A stretch of 7,747 nt of DNA from Hydrogenothermus sp. (GCA_003978675.1 QNYP01000158.1:1-7747), one strand, 5' to 3'; shown: positions 1 through 6,617, counted from the first letter of the stretch. Numbers and translations: made by a program. Notes: a model not told the origin generated them from the letters alone.

Positions 1-126
1 GGGAAACATCTCTAAAACATAAAATTTTTCTTTTGATTTATCTTCTTTGGAGGTAAAAACTTTGTTTTCTTCCCATTCTTTTAATAAATTTTCTTCTATT
101 TGTTTAAAGTCATATTCCTTTTGCAA
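1..126 (-). CDS. leuS: Leucyl-tRNA synthetase, N-terminal fragment (runs off left edge)
   Basis: The minus strand from 126 to 1 is open for 42 codons and reads as the N-terminus of leucyl-tRNA synthetase, the cytoplasmic class I enzyme that charges tRNA-Leu. Seen directly: YDFKQIEENLLKEWEENKVF at residues 5-24, then a lysine/serine-rich stretch and YVLEMFP at residues 36-42, matching the family's opening pattern (Y-x-F-xx-IE...W...F, then KYYVLEMFPYPSG). The catalytic domain lies outside the window. The start must be TTG at 126-124: an in-frame TAG lies only two codons upstream (132-130), no ATG or GTG intervenes, and a GGAGG Shine-Dalgarno (complement of 136-140) sits 9 bases before the TTG. 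It is divergent from hemJ across a short shared promoter region. Family assignment is confident despite the short fragment. Confidence 0.86.
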   Translation of the reverse strand, partial: MQKEYDFKQIEENLLKEWEENKVFTSKEDKSKEKFYVLEMFP

Positions 127-135
127 AACCTAAAA

Positions 136-140
136 CCTCC
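136..140 (-). promoter_or_regulatory. Shine-Dalgarno that fixes the leuS TTG start
   Basis: CCTCC on the plus strand reads GGAGG on the minus strand, 9 bases upstream of TTG at 126-124. With the in-frame stop at 132-130 it leaves TTG as the only reasonable leuS start. Confidence 0.7.
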
Positions 141-192
141 GTTTAAAAATTCCTTATAATTATACTAATTATAACTTTGTAAGGGGACAAAA
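141..192. promoter_or_regulatory. Divergent leuS/hemJ promoter region with symmetric palindrome
   Basis: This gap separates two divergent genes and must contain at least part of both promoters. It holds a perfect inverted repeat with 9-base arms, TTATAATTA (154-162) and TAATTATAA (166-174), around a 3-base centre. Each arm contains a TATAAT -10 hexamer: plus strand 155-160 facing hemJ, minus strand 173-168 facing leuS. A further TATACT lies at 161-166. No good TTGACA-like -35 is visible at standard spacing on either strand. The hemJ Shine-Dalgarno AAGGGG is at 181-186, six bases before its ATG. The palindrome could be two back-to-back -10 boxes, a repressor site, or a chance result of AT richness; the sequence alone does not decide. 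Confidence 0.5.
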
Positions 193-621
193 ATGTATTT
201 ATTTATAAAAGCTTTACATATAATTTCTGTAATATCATGGATGGCTGTTTTATTTTATTTACCAAGACTTTTTGTTTATCATGTGGAAAATAAAGACAAT
301 AAAGAATTTGTTAAAGTTGTTAAGGTTATGGAATATAAACTTCACAAATTTATAGGAATTCCAGCCTTTTGGGGAACTTTAATTACAGGAATTTTAATGC
401 TTGCTTTAAATCCAGAAATTTTTAAAACAGGTTTATGGATACATATTAAGATAGCTTTAGCATTATTACTTGTAGCTTACTATATACATTTAGCAGTTTT
501 AAGGAAACAATTAGAAATAGACCAATGTAAAAAGTCAGGAAAGTTTTTCAGAATGTATAATGAGGTTCCAACTATATTAATGATTTTGATAGTGTTTTTA
601 GTGATATTGAGACCTTTTTAA
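193..621 (+). CDS. hemJ: HemJ-type protoporphyrinogen IX oxidase (CopD/UPF0093 family membrane protein)
   Basis: This 142-residue integral membrane protein matches the HemJ family, which oxidises protoporphyrinogen IX to protoporphyrin IX in heme synthesis in many bacteria lacking HemG or HemY. Seen directly: about four hydrophobic helices (residues 3-23, 53-72, 82-105, 126-141), H9 in the opening KALHI, then W16 and YLPRLF at 22-27, ME at 46-47, WIHIK at 82-86, and the C-terminal signature R120-x-x-NEVPT (123-127) ending in RPF. Conserved His, Arg and Lys residues are considered essential in this family. Length is typical. ATG at 193 has AAGGGG six bases upstream. It is divergent from leuS and converges on the Uma2-family gene with stop codons overlapping in TTAA (618-621), so no room exists for a dedicated terminator. 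No other heme gene is in the window. Family call is strong; enzymatic role is by homology. Confidence 0.85.
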   Translation: MYLFIKALHIISVISWMAVLFYLPRLFVYHVENKDNKEFVKVVKVMEYKLHKFIGIPAFWGTLITGILMLALNPEIFKTGLWIHIKIALALLLVAYYIHLAVLRKQLEIDQCKKSGKFFRMYNEVPTILMILIVFLVILRPF

Positions 622-1229
622 GAAATTCCTTCTTCTTTTAGGAGTTTATCTAAATTAATTTCAAGGTTATCAATAATTTCAATAGTATCATCCCAGTCTG
701 TGATAAACCATCTTTTACCTTTTTCTGCTACCATAACCTTTTTATCAAATGTTGTATACCATATTACTTTCTTTACACCTGCAGTTAACAAATCTTGAGT
801 TTTTTCTTTTTGATAGCTTATAAGCTCATTTGAGTATTTTCTTAAATCTGCTTTTGTATCTATTTCTATAACAACTTTCGGAGGAGTTTTTACATATTTA
901 TTATCTATACCTTCTTTTAAGAGTTTTTTTCTGTCAAAGATTGCTATGTCTAAATTCCTCCAGCTTCTTGGTGCCCACTGAAAACCTGCTTCATTGGTTA
1001 AAACTTTATATTTTTTATAATCTAGATTTAGATGTAAAAACCTAATAATTAAGTCAATTATCCAAGCCTGTAATTTACTACTTCCCATAACTTCCTCTAA
1101 TGTTTTTTCTCCTTTCAAAACTTTGTCATAGTCTCTATAGTATATGGGGCTTCCATATCTCATCTCATATATAAGTTCTTTGGGTATTCTTTTTCTTTTT
1201 GTTTTCTTTTTTTCTTCTAAAACCTTCAT
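618..1229 (-). CDS. Uma2-family (DUF820) PD-(D/E)XK nuclease-like protein
   Basis: A 203-residue protein with the layout of the Uma2/DUF820 family, a PD-(D/E)XK nuclease-fold group whose cellular function is mostly unknown. Visible: a very basic N-terminus (KKKTKRKR, residues 7-14), a helical region with VMGSSKLQ (47-54), then R91-NLDIAIF (D94), PPKVVIEIDTK (116-126; E122, D124, K126) and a helical stretch leading to GVKKVIWYTTF (151-161). D94, E122/D124 and K126 are the likely active-site set; many family members have E-V-x-S at the second motif, so D124/K126 gives a more classical nuclease arrangement. Start ATG at 1229 is preceded by AAGGTGA (1240-1234), inside the 12-base gap after the radical SAM gene. 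It is last of five minus-strand genes and converges on hemJ with overlapping stops. The fold assignment is fairly good; no specific substrate can be named. Confidence 0.72.
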   Translation of the reverse strand: MKVLEEKKKTKRKRIPKELIYEMRYGSPIYYRDYDKVLKGEKTLEEVMGSSKLQAWIIDLIIRFLHLNLDYKKYKVLTNEAGFQWAPRSWRNLDIAIFDRKKLLKEGIDNKYVKTPPKVVIEIDTKADLRKYSNELISYQKEKTQDLLTAGVKKVIWYTTFDKKVMVAEKGKRWFITDWDDTIEIIDNLEINLDKLLKEEGIS

Positions 1230-1241
1230 AATTTCACCTTT

Positions 1242-2156
1242 TTAGCTAATAACCTGTAGCTTCTTGTTTAATTGATGTTTTTTTATAGCTTCATCTATAG
1301 TTTTTAATACCTTTTGTTTTTCTTTTGGACTGCACCAGCTTGGAGCTATTAGTTCTTCATCAGGTGCTTCTCCTGTTAATCTATGGATAATTATGTCTTC
1401 TGGGAGATAATCCAGTAAAATTGCAACTATTTCTGCGTATTCTTCTAAGTCTAAAAGTTTTATTTCTCCATTTTTATATTGTTTTTCCATAACAGTATGT
1501 CTAACTATATGAAGAGGATGTATTTTTACTCCATCAATTGGAAGACTGGCAAATAACTTTGCAGTTTCTATATAATCTTCAAAAGTATCTCCTGGAAGAC
1601 CTACAATCATATGGGCACATACTTTTATATTTGGTCTTTTTTTTGTTCTTAAAACCGCATCAACAAAATCAGCAACTCCATGAGCCCTGTTTATGTTTCT
1701 CAAAGTATTTATATTTGCAGTTTGAAGACCGTATTCTATCCATATTTCAGGTTTTTCCACAGTGTAAGTAGCTATTAAATCTAAAACTTCATCAGGAACT
1801 ACATCAGGTCTTGTTCCAATAGACATTCCAATTATTTCATCGTATTCCATAGCTTTATCATAAATTTCTTTTAGCTTATAAGTAGGAGCATAAGTGTTTG
1901 TGTAAGCTTGAAAATATGCTAAGAAGCCTTTTATATTTTTGTATCTATTTTTGTAAAACTGCATAGCTTGATTAATCTGGTTTTCAACAGTTTCTTTTGT
2001 CATTGCATAAGGGCTAAAAGATACATTATTACAAAAAGTGCAACCGCCTGATGCTTTAGAACCGTCTCTATTTGGACATGTGAAACCTGCATCTATTGAG
2101 ATTTTCTGAATTCTTCCGCCGTATTTTTGCTTAAGGTACTGGTTAAATTTAATCAT
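1242..2156 (-). CDS. Radical SAM protein, TIGR01212/YhcC (YtqA-like) family
   Basis: A 304-residue radical SAM enzyme. The cluster-binding cysteines lie in an extended motif, C27-x11-C39-x2-C42 (TCPNRDGSKASGGCTFC), typical of the TIGR01212/YhcC family rather than the usual CxxxCxxC. Further support: SIGTRPDVVPDEVLDLI (112-128), IEYGLQTAN (140-148), HMIVGLPGDTFEDY (182-195), KIHPLHIVR, and a C-terminal IHRLTGEAPDEELIAPSWC. These carry the family's SAM- and fold-related conserved positions. E. coli YhcC is poorly characterised; the Bacillus homologue YtqA (MnmL) has been linked to wobble-uridine side-chain synthesis in tRNA, so a tRNA modification role is possible but not shown. Length is near the family norm. 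The ATG overlaps the last base of the upstream diguanylate cyclase stop (TAATG, 2158-2154), which suggests translational coupling. A weak AAGG-type Shine-Dalgarno lies near 2170-2167. Confidence 0.85.
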   Translation of the reverse strand: MIKFNQYLKQKYGGRIQKISIDAGFTCPNRDGSKASGGCTFCNNVSFSPYAMTKETVENQINQAMQFYKNRYKNIKGFLAYFQAYTNTYAPTYKLKEIYDKAMEYDEIIGMSIGTRPDVVPDEVLDLIATYTVEKPEIWIEYGLQTANINTLRNINRAHGVADFVDAVLRTKKRPNIKVCAHMIVGLPGDTFEDYIETAKLFASLPIDGVKIHPLHIVRHTVMEKQYKNGEIKLLDLEEYAEIVAILLDYLPEDIIIHRLTGEAPDEELIAPSWCSPKEKQKVLKTIDEAIKKHQLNKKLQVIS

Positions 2157-3430
2157 TATACAATTACCTTATTTTTACCTGTTTTTTTAGCAATATAGAG
2201 CTTTTTGTCTGCTTCGTCAAGGAGGGTATCTATAGATAGAGCTTTTTCTGTGAATTGAGATATTCCTATACTAACTGTAATGTTTAATTTTAACCCTTCA
2301 CATTTAAAGACATTTTCTTCTATTTTTTTTCTTACCTTTTCCATGGCATATTTTGCGGAATTTATATCTGTAAATGGTAATAAAATAAGAAACTCTTCTC
2401 CTCCATACCTAAATATAAAGTCAGATTTCCTTAGATTCTCCCTTATAATCATAGCTAGGTTTCTTAAAACACAATCTCCAATTAAATGACCATATGTATC
2501 ATTAACCTTTTTAAAGTCATCTATATCTAACATTGCAAGAGAAAATGGAGTGTTTGTTAATTTTGCTATAGAAAGTTGATTTATAAGCATAATTTCCATA
2601 CTTCTTCTATTAAATACACCAGTTAGTGGGTCTATTTTTGCTTCTGATTCAGATACAACTGCAAAGTTTAAACCTATCGTGCTTATTAACCTTCCTACAT
2701 TTTTTATCATATTCATATATTCTATAAGAAGATTTTTAAACCTTCTTTTTTCCATAAAAAAGTAAACTTCTGAAGCAGAGCGGTGAATTTTTGTATGAAT
2801 GGATGTTATTATGTCTTTATATTTGGACGATAATATTGGGTCGAAGATTCCTGATACAAGTTTTTTACCAAACTCACATCTGGTGGGGTTTAATTCTACA
2901 CTACTTTTAGACCTTAATTTTCTTATATCTTCTATAACTTTATTTATCCATACAAGGTGGTCTCTAATATATACTTTCAATAAGCTTTCTGAATTTTTTA
3001 TTACTCTTAGTTCATCTCTAACCCAGTTTTTGTCTTCTATCATTAAGTTATTTAAATATCCATAGGAAAATGTATTTTCTACAAATTCAAATATTTCTTC
3101 TATCTCATCTGCATTTTCACTACATGGTAATTTACCACTTTTAAGAATAAATAGTTTTATTTTTGCACAAGTGTCATAGAAAAAAGAAAAAGGTAAGTTT
3201 TTTTCATAGAAGTATCTGCCAAGTTTAAATAGGATTCTCTTTGCTTCATTTTTGTTTTCATTTATTAGACTTAAAAATGTTTGATGTAAATCTTCTTCTA
3301 TTTTTTTTAAAGGAAACTCCCTAAAAAGGGAGTATGTATAGTTATCGTTTAAGTATTCATTAAAAACAAGTTCTAAAGCATCTTTTATATGCTTTTTATC
3401 AAACAATTTACCTAATTTGTCATATTTCAT
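2156..3430 (-). CDS. Diguanylate cyclase with CZB zinc-binding sensor domain (CZB-GGDEF)
   Basis: Predicted cytoplasmic enzyme converting two GTP to cyclic di-GMP, with no membrane segments. Numbering is from a GTG at 3457, which abuts the leuB stop. Residues 1-160 are helical and unrecognised. Residues 163-235 resemble a chemoreceptor zinc-binding (CZB) domain: H167-LVW, C194-EFG, H221-x3-H225 and a following SA. Residues 275-433 form the GGDEF domain: IDPLTGVFNRR (275-285), LDIDDFKKVNDTYGH (310-324; metal ligand D311), GGEEF (352-356) and VSIGIS. An RxxD product-inhibition site (R343-D346) sits five residues before GGEEF, so feedback inhibition is likely. CZB-GGDEF proteins such as E. coli DgcZ are zinc-inhibited; the same control is inferred. 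I prefer ATG at 3430 (codon 10; GGAAG at 3445-3441 upstream), giving 424 residues; GTG at 3457 is the alternative. The gene lies between leuB and the radical SAM gene. Confidence 0.87.
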   Translation of the reverse strand: MKYDKLGKLFDKKHIKDALELVFNEYLNDNYTYSLFREFPLKKIEEDLHQTFLSLINENKNEAKRILFKLGRYFYEKNLPFSFFYDTCAKIKLFILKSGKLPCSENADEIEEIFEFVENTFSYGYLNNLMIEDKNWVRDELRVIKNSESLLKVYIRDHLVWINKVIEDIRKLRSKSSVELNPTRCEFGKKLVSGIFDPILSSKYKDIITSIHTKIHRSASEVYFFMEKRRFKNLLIEYMNMIKNVGRLISTIGLNFAVVSESEAKIDPLTGVFNRRSMEIMLINQLSIAKLTNTPFSLAMLDIDDFKKVNDTYGHLIGDCVLRNLAMIIRENLRKSDFIFRYGGEEFLILLPFTDINSAKYAMEKVRKKIEENVFKCEGLKLNITVSIGISQFTEKALSIDTLLDEADKKLYIAKKTGKNKVIV

Positions 3431-3457
3431 AATTAATTTTCTTCCATCATATGACAC

Positions 3458-4534
3458 TTACCTAATTTTTTCAATAATAATATTTGTTATTTCTTCTGTG
3501 TTCACCTTTTTAGTTCCAGGAGACCAAAGGTCTGGGGTTCTGTATCCTTCGTTTAAAGCTTCTTCTATAGCATTTTCTATTTCTTTTTTAGCCTCAGGTA
3601 ATTTACATGTAATTTCTAACATCATTGCAGCAGAAAGTATCATTGCTATTGGATTTGCTATCCCTTTCCCTGCTATATCTGGAGCTGAACCGTGAATTGG
3701 CTCGTAAAATGCATACTTTTCTCCTATTGACGCAGATGGAAGCATTCCAAGAGAACCTGTTAAAGCTCCTGCTTCATCTGAAATAATATCCCCAAACAAA
3801 TTACCAGTTACAATTACATCAAAATCTTTAGGCCTTCTGACGAGTTGCATTGCAGCATTGTCAACATACATATGTTCAAGTTCTACATCTTTATAATCAT
3901 CTGCTATCCTACTTACAACTTCTCTCCATAAAGCACTAACTTCTAATACATTTGCTTTATCTACACTTGTTAATTTTTTTCTTCTATTTCTTGCAAGGTC
4001 AAAAGCAAGTCTTGCAACTCTTTCTATTTCATATTCAGAGTAAACCATTGTATTAAATCCAACTTTTTGTCCGTTTTCTTCTTTTATTCCTCTTGGTTCT
4101 CCAAAATATATTCCACCTGTTAATTCTCTAACGACAAGTAAATCAACACCTTTTATAAGACTATCTTTCAGTGGTGAACTATCTATTAATGCAGAGTAAG
4201 CTTTTCCTGGTCTTAAGTTTGCAAAAAGGTCTAGCTCTTTTCTTATTTTTAGTAATCCTTTTTCTGGTCTTTTATCTGTTGGAAGATTATCCCATTTTTC
4301 TCCACCAACAGCTCCAAATAAAACAGCATCACTTTCTTTACAAAGTTTTAAAGTCTCTTCTGGTAGTGGATCTCCTGTTTCGTCTATTGCTGCTCCTCCA
4401 ACAAGAGCTTCTTTAAATTCAAATTCAATATCATATTTTTTACTAACTACATCTAAAACTTTTAATGCAGATTGCATTATCTCAGGACCAATTCCATCTC
4501 CAGGTAAAACTGCAATTTTGAATTTCTTTTTCAA
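3458..4534 (-). CDS. leuB: 3-isopropylmalate dehydrogenase
   Basis: LeuB catalyses NAD-dependent oxidation and decarboxylation of (2R,3S)-3-isopropylmalate, the third step of leucine biosynthesis, in the cytoplasm. The 358-residue length is standard. Key residues are all present: GDGIGPEI (12-19), substrate arginines R98, R108 and R136, catalytic Y143 (TGGIYFG) and K193, and metal ligands D225 (YVDNA), D249 and D253. EPIHGSAPDIAGKGIANP (278-295) is the NAD-binding loop, and its HGSAPDIAGK form fits NAD rather than NADP use. The isopropylmalate rather than isocitrate or tartrate branch is supported by RELTGGIYFG. The start is TTG at 4534-4532, since AAGGAGG (4548-4542) lies seven bases upstream and no ATG is nearby. 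It follows topA after 40 bases and directly abuts the diguanylate cyclase. No other leu biosynthesis gene is in the window, so the pathway genes are dispersed. Confidence 0.95.
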   Translation of the reverse strand: MKKKFKIAVLPGDGIGPEIMQSALKVLDVVSKKYDIEFEFKEALVGGAAIDETGDPLPEETLKLCKESDAVLFGAVGGEKWDNLPTDKRPEKGLLKIRKELDLFANLRPGKAYSALIDSSPLKDSLIKGVDLLVVRELTGGIYFGEPRGIKEENGQKVGFNTMVYSEYEIERVARLAFDLARNRRKKLTSVDKANVLEVSALWREVVSRIADDYKDVELEHMYVDNAAMQLVRRPKDFDVIVTGNLFGDIISDEAGALTGSLGMLPSASIGEKYAFYEPIHGSAPDIAGKGIANPIAMILSAAMMLEITCKLPEAKKEIENAIEEALNEGYRTPDLWSPGTKKVNTEEITNIIIEKIR

Positions 4535-4541
4535 TTAAACT

Positions 4542-4548
4542 CCTCCTT
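4542..4548 (-). promoter_or_regulatory. Consensus Shine-Dalgarno deciding the leuB TTG start
   Basis: The complement of CCTCCTT reads AAGGAGG, a full anti-16S match, seven bases before TTG at 4534. It supports TTG as the leuB start although a leader peptide or internal start cannot be excluded. Confidence 0.7.
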
Positions 4549-4574
4549 TCTACTAAATATCTATAAAAATTTTA

Positions 4575-6611
4575 TCACTTTCTTTTTCTTCTCTGTTTAA
4601 AATAGCTATTTAACCATTTTAATGCTTTTTCCGGCTGGTTTATTAAATCTTCTTTTCCATTTTTTATTAGAACTGCCTTTTGTTTCTCTGAAAGCTCGTA
4701 TGTTTTCATAGCTTCTTTTTTAGCTTTATTTATCCATTTTTTGATTTTTTCTTTATCTTCTAAAACATCTTCAGGAAGTTCTAAACCTGTTTTTTCTGCA
4801 AGGGATTTTGCATAGGCAATCTGCTTTTCTGAAGGTTTTGTTTCTTTATGCTGGTCAATGAATTTACTCAGTTCTTCTGGATTATCTAGAATGTTTGATA
4901 TATCTTTACCGTGTTTTTCTGCTAAATCTAGAGCATACTTTAGCATTTTTCTTGAAATCTTAGATTTTTCTCTGTTTGTAGACTTTTCGTATAACTCTTT
5001 TACAAACTCTTTCCAGTCTTTCTTGTTTTGTTCCACATAATCTAAAAATTCTTCCATTTTTCTGGTAAAGTCATAGTCTATAACCCATTTATAATGGCTG
5101 TCTAGATAATCTATAAGCTCAAATGCTGATTGAGTTGGCTTTAAACTTCCTCCTTCTTTAAGAACATAACCTCTATCCTTTATTGTTTTTATAATAGTTG
5201 CATATGTTGAAGGTCTTCCTATTCCAAGCTCTTCAAGTTTTTTTACTAAACTTCCTTCGCTGTATCTTGGCGGTGGTTTTGTTAGTTTCTCTTCTAATTT
5301 TTGGTTTACTTTTTTTACTTTTTCGCCTTTTTCTAGAGGTGGCAATATTTTGTCTTCTGTGTTTTCTTCTTCATCTAAATATAATTTTTTGAATCCTTCA
5401 AATTTTAATATTGAACCAGTTGTTTTAAAATTGTGTCCTGCAATATCAAAAACTGCAGTTGTTCTATTGTATATGGCATCACTCATTTGAGATGCAATAG
5501 TTCTTTCATAAATGAGTTTAAGCAGTTTAAAATGGTCTTCAGATAATCCTTTTTCTTGTATTAACTGTTTTTGTTTATTTAAATCTACGAAATGGGTAAT
5601 TCTTATTGCCTCATGTGCATCTGCCTGTGTATTTTTAGATTTATAACTTCTTGCTCTAGATGGTAAATATTCTTTTCCAAAATTGGTTTTTATAAATTCT
5701 CTGATACTTTTTATTGCTTCTTGGGAAATTCTAACGCTGTCTGTTCTGTGGTATGTAATTAAACCATTTTCAAATAAATCTTGGGCAAGCATCATAGTTT
5801 TTTCTGGTGAAAAGCGAAGTTTTGAGCTTGCTGTTTGTTGCAATGTAGATGTTGTAAATGGTGGCTTTGGTTTTTGTTTTACTTCTTTTTGTGTAATTTC
5901 TTTTACAATTGCAAAGTCTTCTTTTGAGATATCTTCAAATATTTTTCGTGCTTCTTCTTTTTTTTCTATTTTTTGTTTTTCATAGGTTGTTTCGAATTGT
6001 TTATTATCTTTTTCTAAAATCGCAGTTAAAACATAGTAAGGCGTAGGTTTAAAGTTTTGGATTTCTCTTTCTCTTTCTACTATCAATCTAACCGCTGGAG
6101 ATTGAACTCTACCAACAGAAAACCTCCCTCCAATTTCTTTTGATGCAATAGGAGATAATGTATAACCTACAATTCTATCTCCTACTCTTCTACCTAAAAA
6201 TGCGTTAAATAGTCCAAAATTAGTTTCTTCAAATTTAGGGGCTTTTTTTATTACTTCCTTTATATGTTTTTCCGTTATTTCATGGAATTCCGCCCTTTTT
6301 ATGTCTTTTGCTTTTTTCTTTAGCTCTTCATACATAAAGTATCCAATTGCATATCCTTCTCTATCTGGGTCTGTTGCTATGTAAACTTCTTTATCTTTTG
6401 CTAATTTTTTTATTTCAGAAAGCATTTTTTTATGATTTTTGGACTTTATAACAAATTTTGGTTCAAAAGTTTCTAAATCTACACCCATTTCCTTTTCTGG
6501 TAGGTCTTTAAAATGTCCTACAGTTGCTTTTACTGTAAAATCTTTACCTAAAAACTTTTGTATTTCCCTAGCCTTTTTTGGTGATTCAACAATAACTACT
6601 TTTTTTGTCAA
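4575..6611 (-). CDS. topA: DNA topoisomerase I (type IA), zinc-finger-free, with C-terminal helical repeats
   Basis: Type IA topoisomerase that nicks one strand through a 5'-phosphotyrosine and relaxes negative supercoils. The 678-residue protein shows a Toprim domain (1-112) with E9 and D81-x-D83-R-E85, then the core with FLGRRVGDRIVGY (138-150), SVGRVQSPAVRLIVEREREI (165-184), active-site Y287 in GLITYHRTDS, ADAHEAIRIT (330-339) and GIGRPSTYATIIKTIKDRGYV (463-483). It is shorter than E. coli TopA. No cysteine occurs anywhere, so the usual C-terminal four-Cys zinc fingers are absent; residues 550-674 instead carry about three lysine-rich helical repeats. The residue after Y287-x is H288 where most bacterial TopA have Met; reverse gyrases often have YHRTDS here, as I recall, but no helicase-like half is present. 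Start is TTG at 6611-6609 with AAGGAG (6623-6618) six bases upstream. It is first in the five-gene minus-strand unit. Confidence 0.94.
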   Translation of the reverse strand: MTKKVVIVESPKKAREIQKFLGKDFTVKATVGHFKDLPEKEMGVDLETFEPKFVIKSKNHKKMLSEIKKLAKDKEVYIATDPDREGYAIGYFMYEELKKKAKDIKRAEFHEITEKHIKEVIKKAPKFEETNFGLFNAFLGRRVGDRIVGYTLSPIASKEIGGRFSVGRVQSPAVRLIVEREREIQNFKPTPYYVLTAILEKDNKQFETTYEKQKIEKKEEARKIFEDISKEDFAIVKEITQKEVKQKPKPPFTTSTLQQTASSKLRFSPEKTMMLAQDLFENGLITYHRTDSVRISQEAIKSIREFIKTNFGKEYLPSRARSYKSKNTQADAHEAIRITHFVDLNKQKQLIQEKGLSEDHFKLLKLIYERTIASQMSDAIYNRTTAVFDIAGHNFKTTGSILKFEGFKKLYLDEEENTEDKILPPLEKGEKVKKVNQKLEEKLTKPPPRYSEGSLVKKLEELGIGRPSTYATIIKTIKDRGYVLKEGGSLKPTQSAFELIDYLDSHYKWVIDYDFTRKMEEFLDYVEQNKKDWKEFVKELYEKSTNREKSKISRKMLKYALDLAEKHGKDISNILDNPEELSKFIDQHKETKPSEKQIAYAKSLAEKTGLELPEDVLEDKEKIKKWINKAKKEAMKTYELSEKQKAVLIKNGKEDLINQPEKALKWLNSYFKQRRKRK
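4593..4964 (-). other. C-terminal repeat domain of TopA (three helical repeats)
   Basis: Residues about 550-590, 592-632 and 639-673 of TopA share a pattern: a start like S-[EK]KQ followed by a helix (YAxxLAEK), a GxxL or GKDI turn, an acidic loop, and a second helix with KxxIxK or KWLN. Repeats 1 and 2 align over about 40 residues (KYALDLAEKHGKDIS against AYAKSLAEKTGLELP). Repeat 3 is shorter and ends in the basic tail KQRRKRK. Similar lysine-rich 'EKQ..YA..LA' units occur at the ends of some DNA-processing proteins, so a DNA-binding role in place of zinc fingers is inferred. Confidence 0.6.
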
Positions 6612-6617
6612 GGTTTG

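Noticed and set aside
1538..1771. Plus-strand reading frames opposite the large minus-strand genes (for example here and in leuB and topA)
   Set aside because: They are antisense shadows of well-supported proteins, with hydrophobic or repetitive composition arising from the opposite strand's codons and no ribosome sites.
3316..3333. Perfect hairpin ACTCCC-TAAAAA-GGGAGT that looks like a terminator stem
   Set aside because: It lies well inside the diguanylate cyclase coding sequence, encodes ordinary residues, and is not followed by a T-run on either strand.
4561..4574. AT-rich near-palindrome between topA and leuB as a terminator or promoter
   Set aside because: The stem is entirely A/T, imperfect and without GC pairing; the 40-base gap is better read as an intra-operon spacer.
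4575..6611. Truncated reverse gyrase
   Set aside because: The N-terminus is a complete, normally placed Toprim start with its own ribosome site, and no helicase-like sequence lies upstream on the minus strand.
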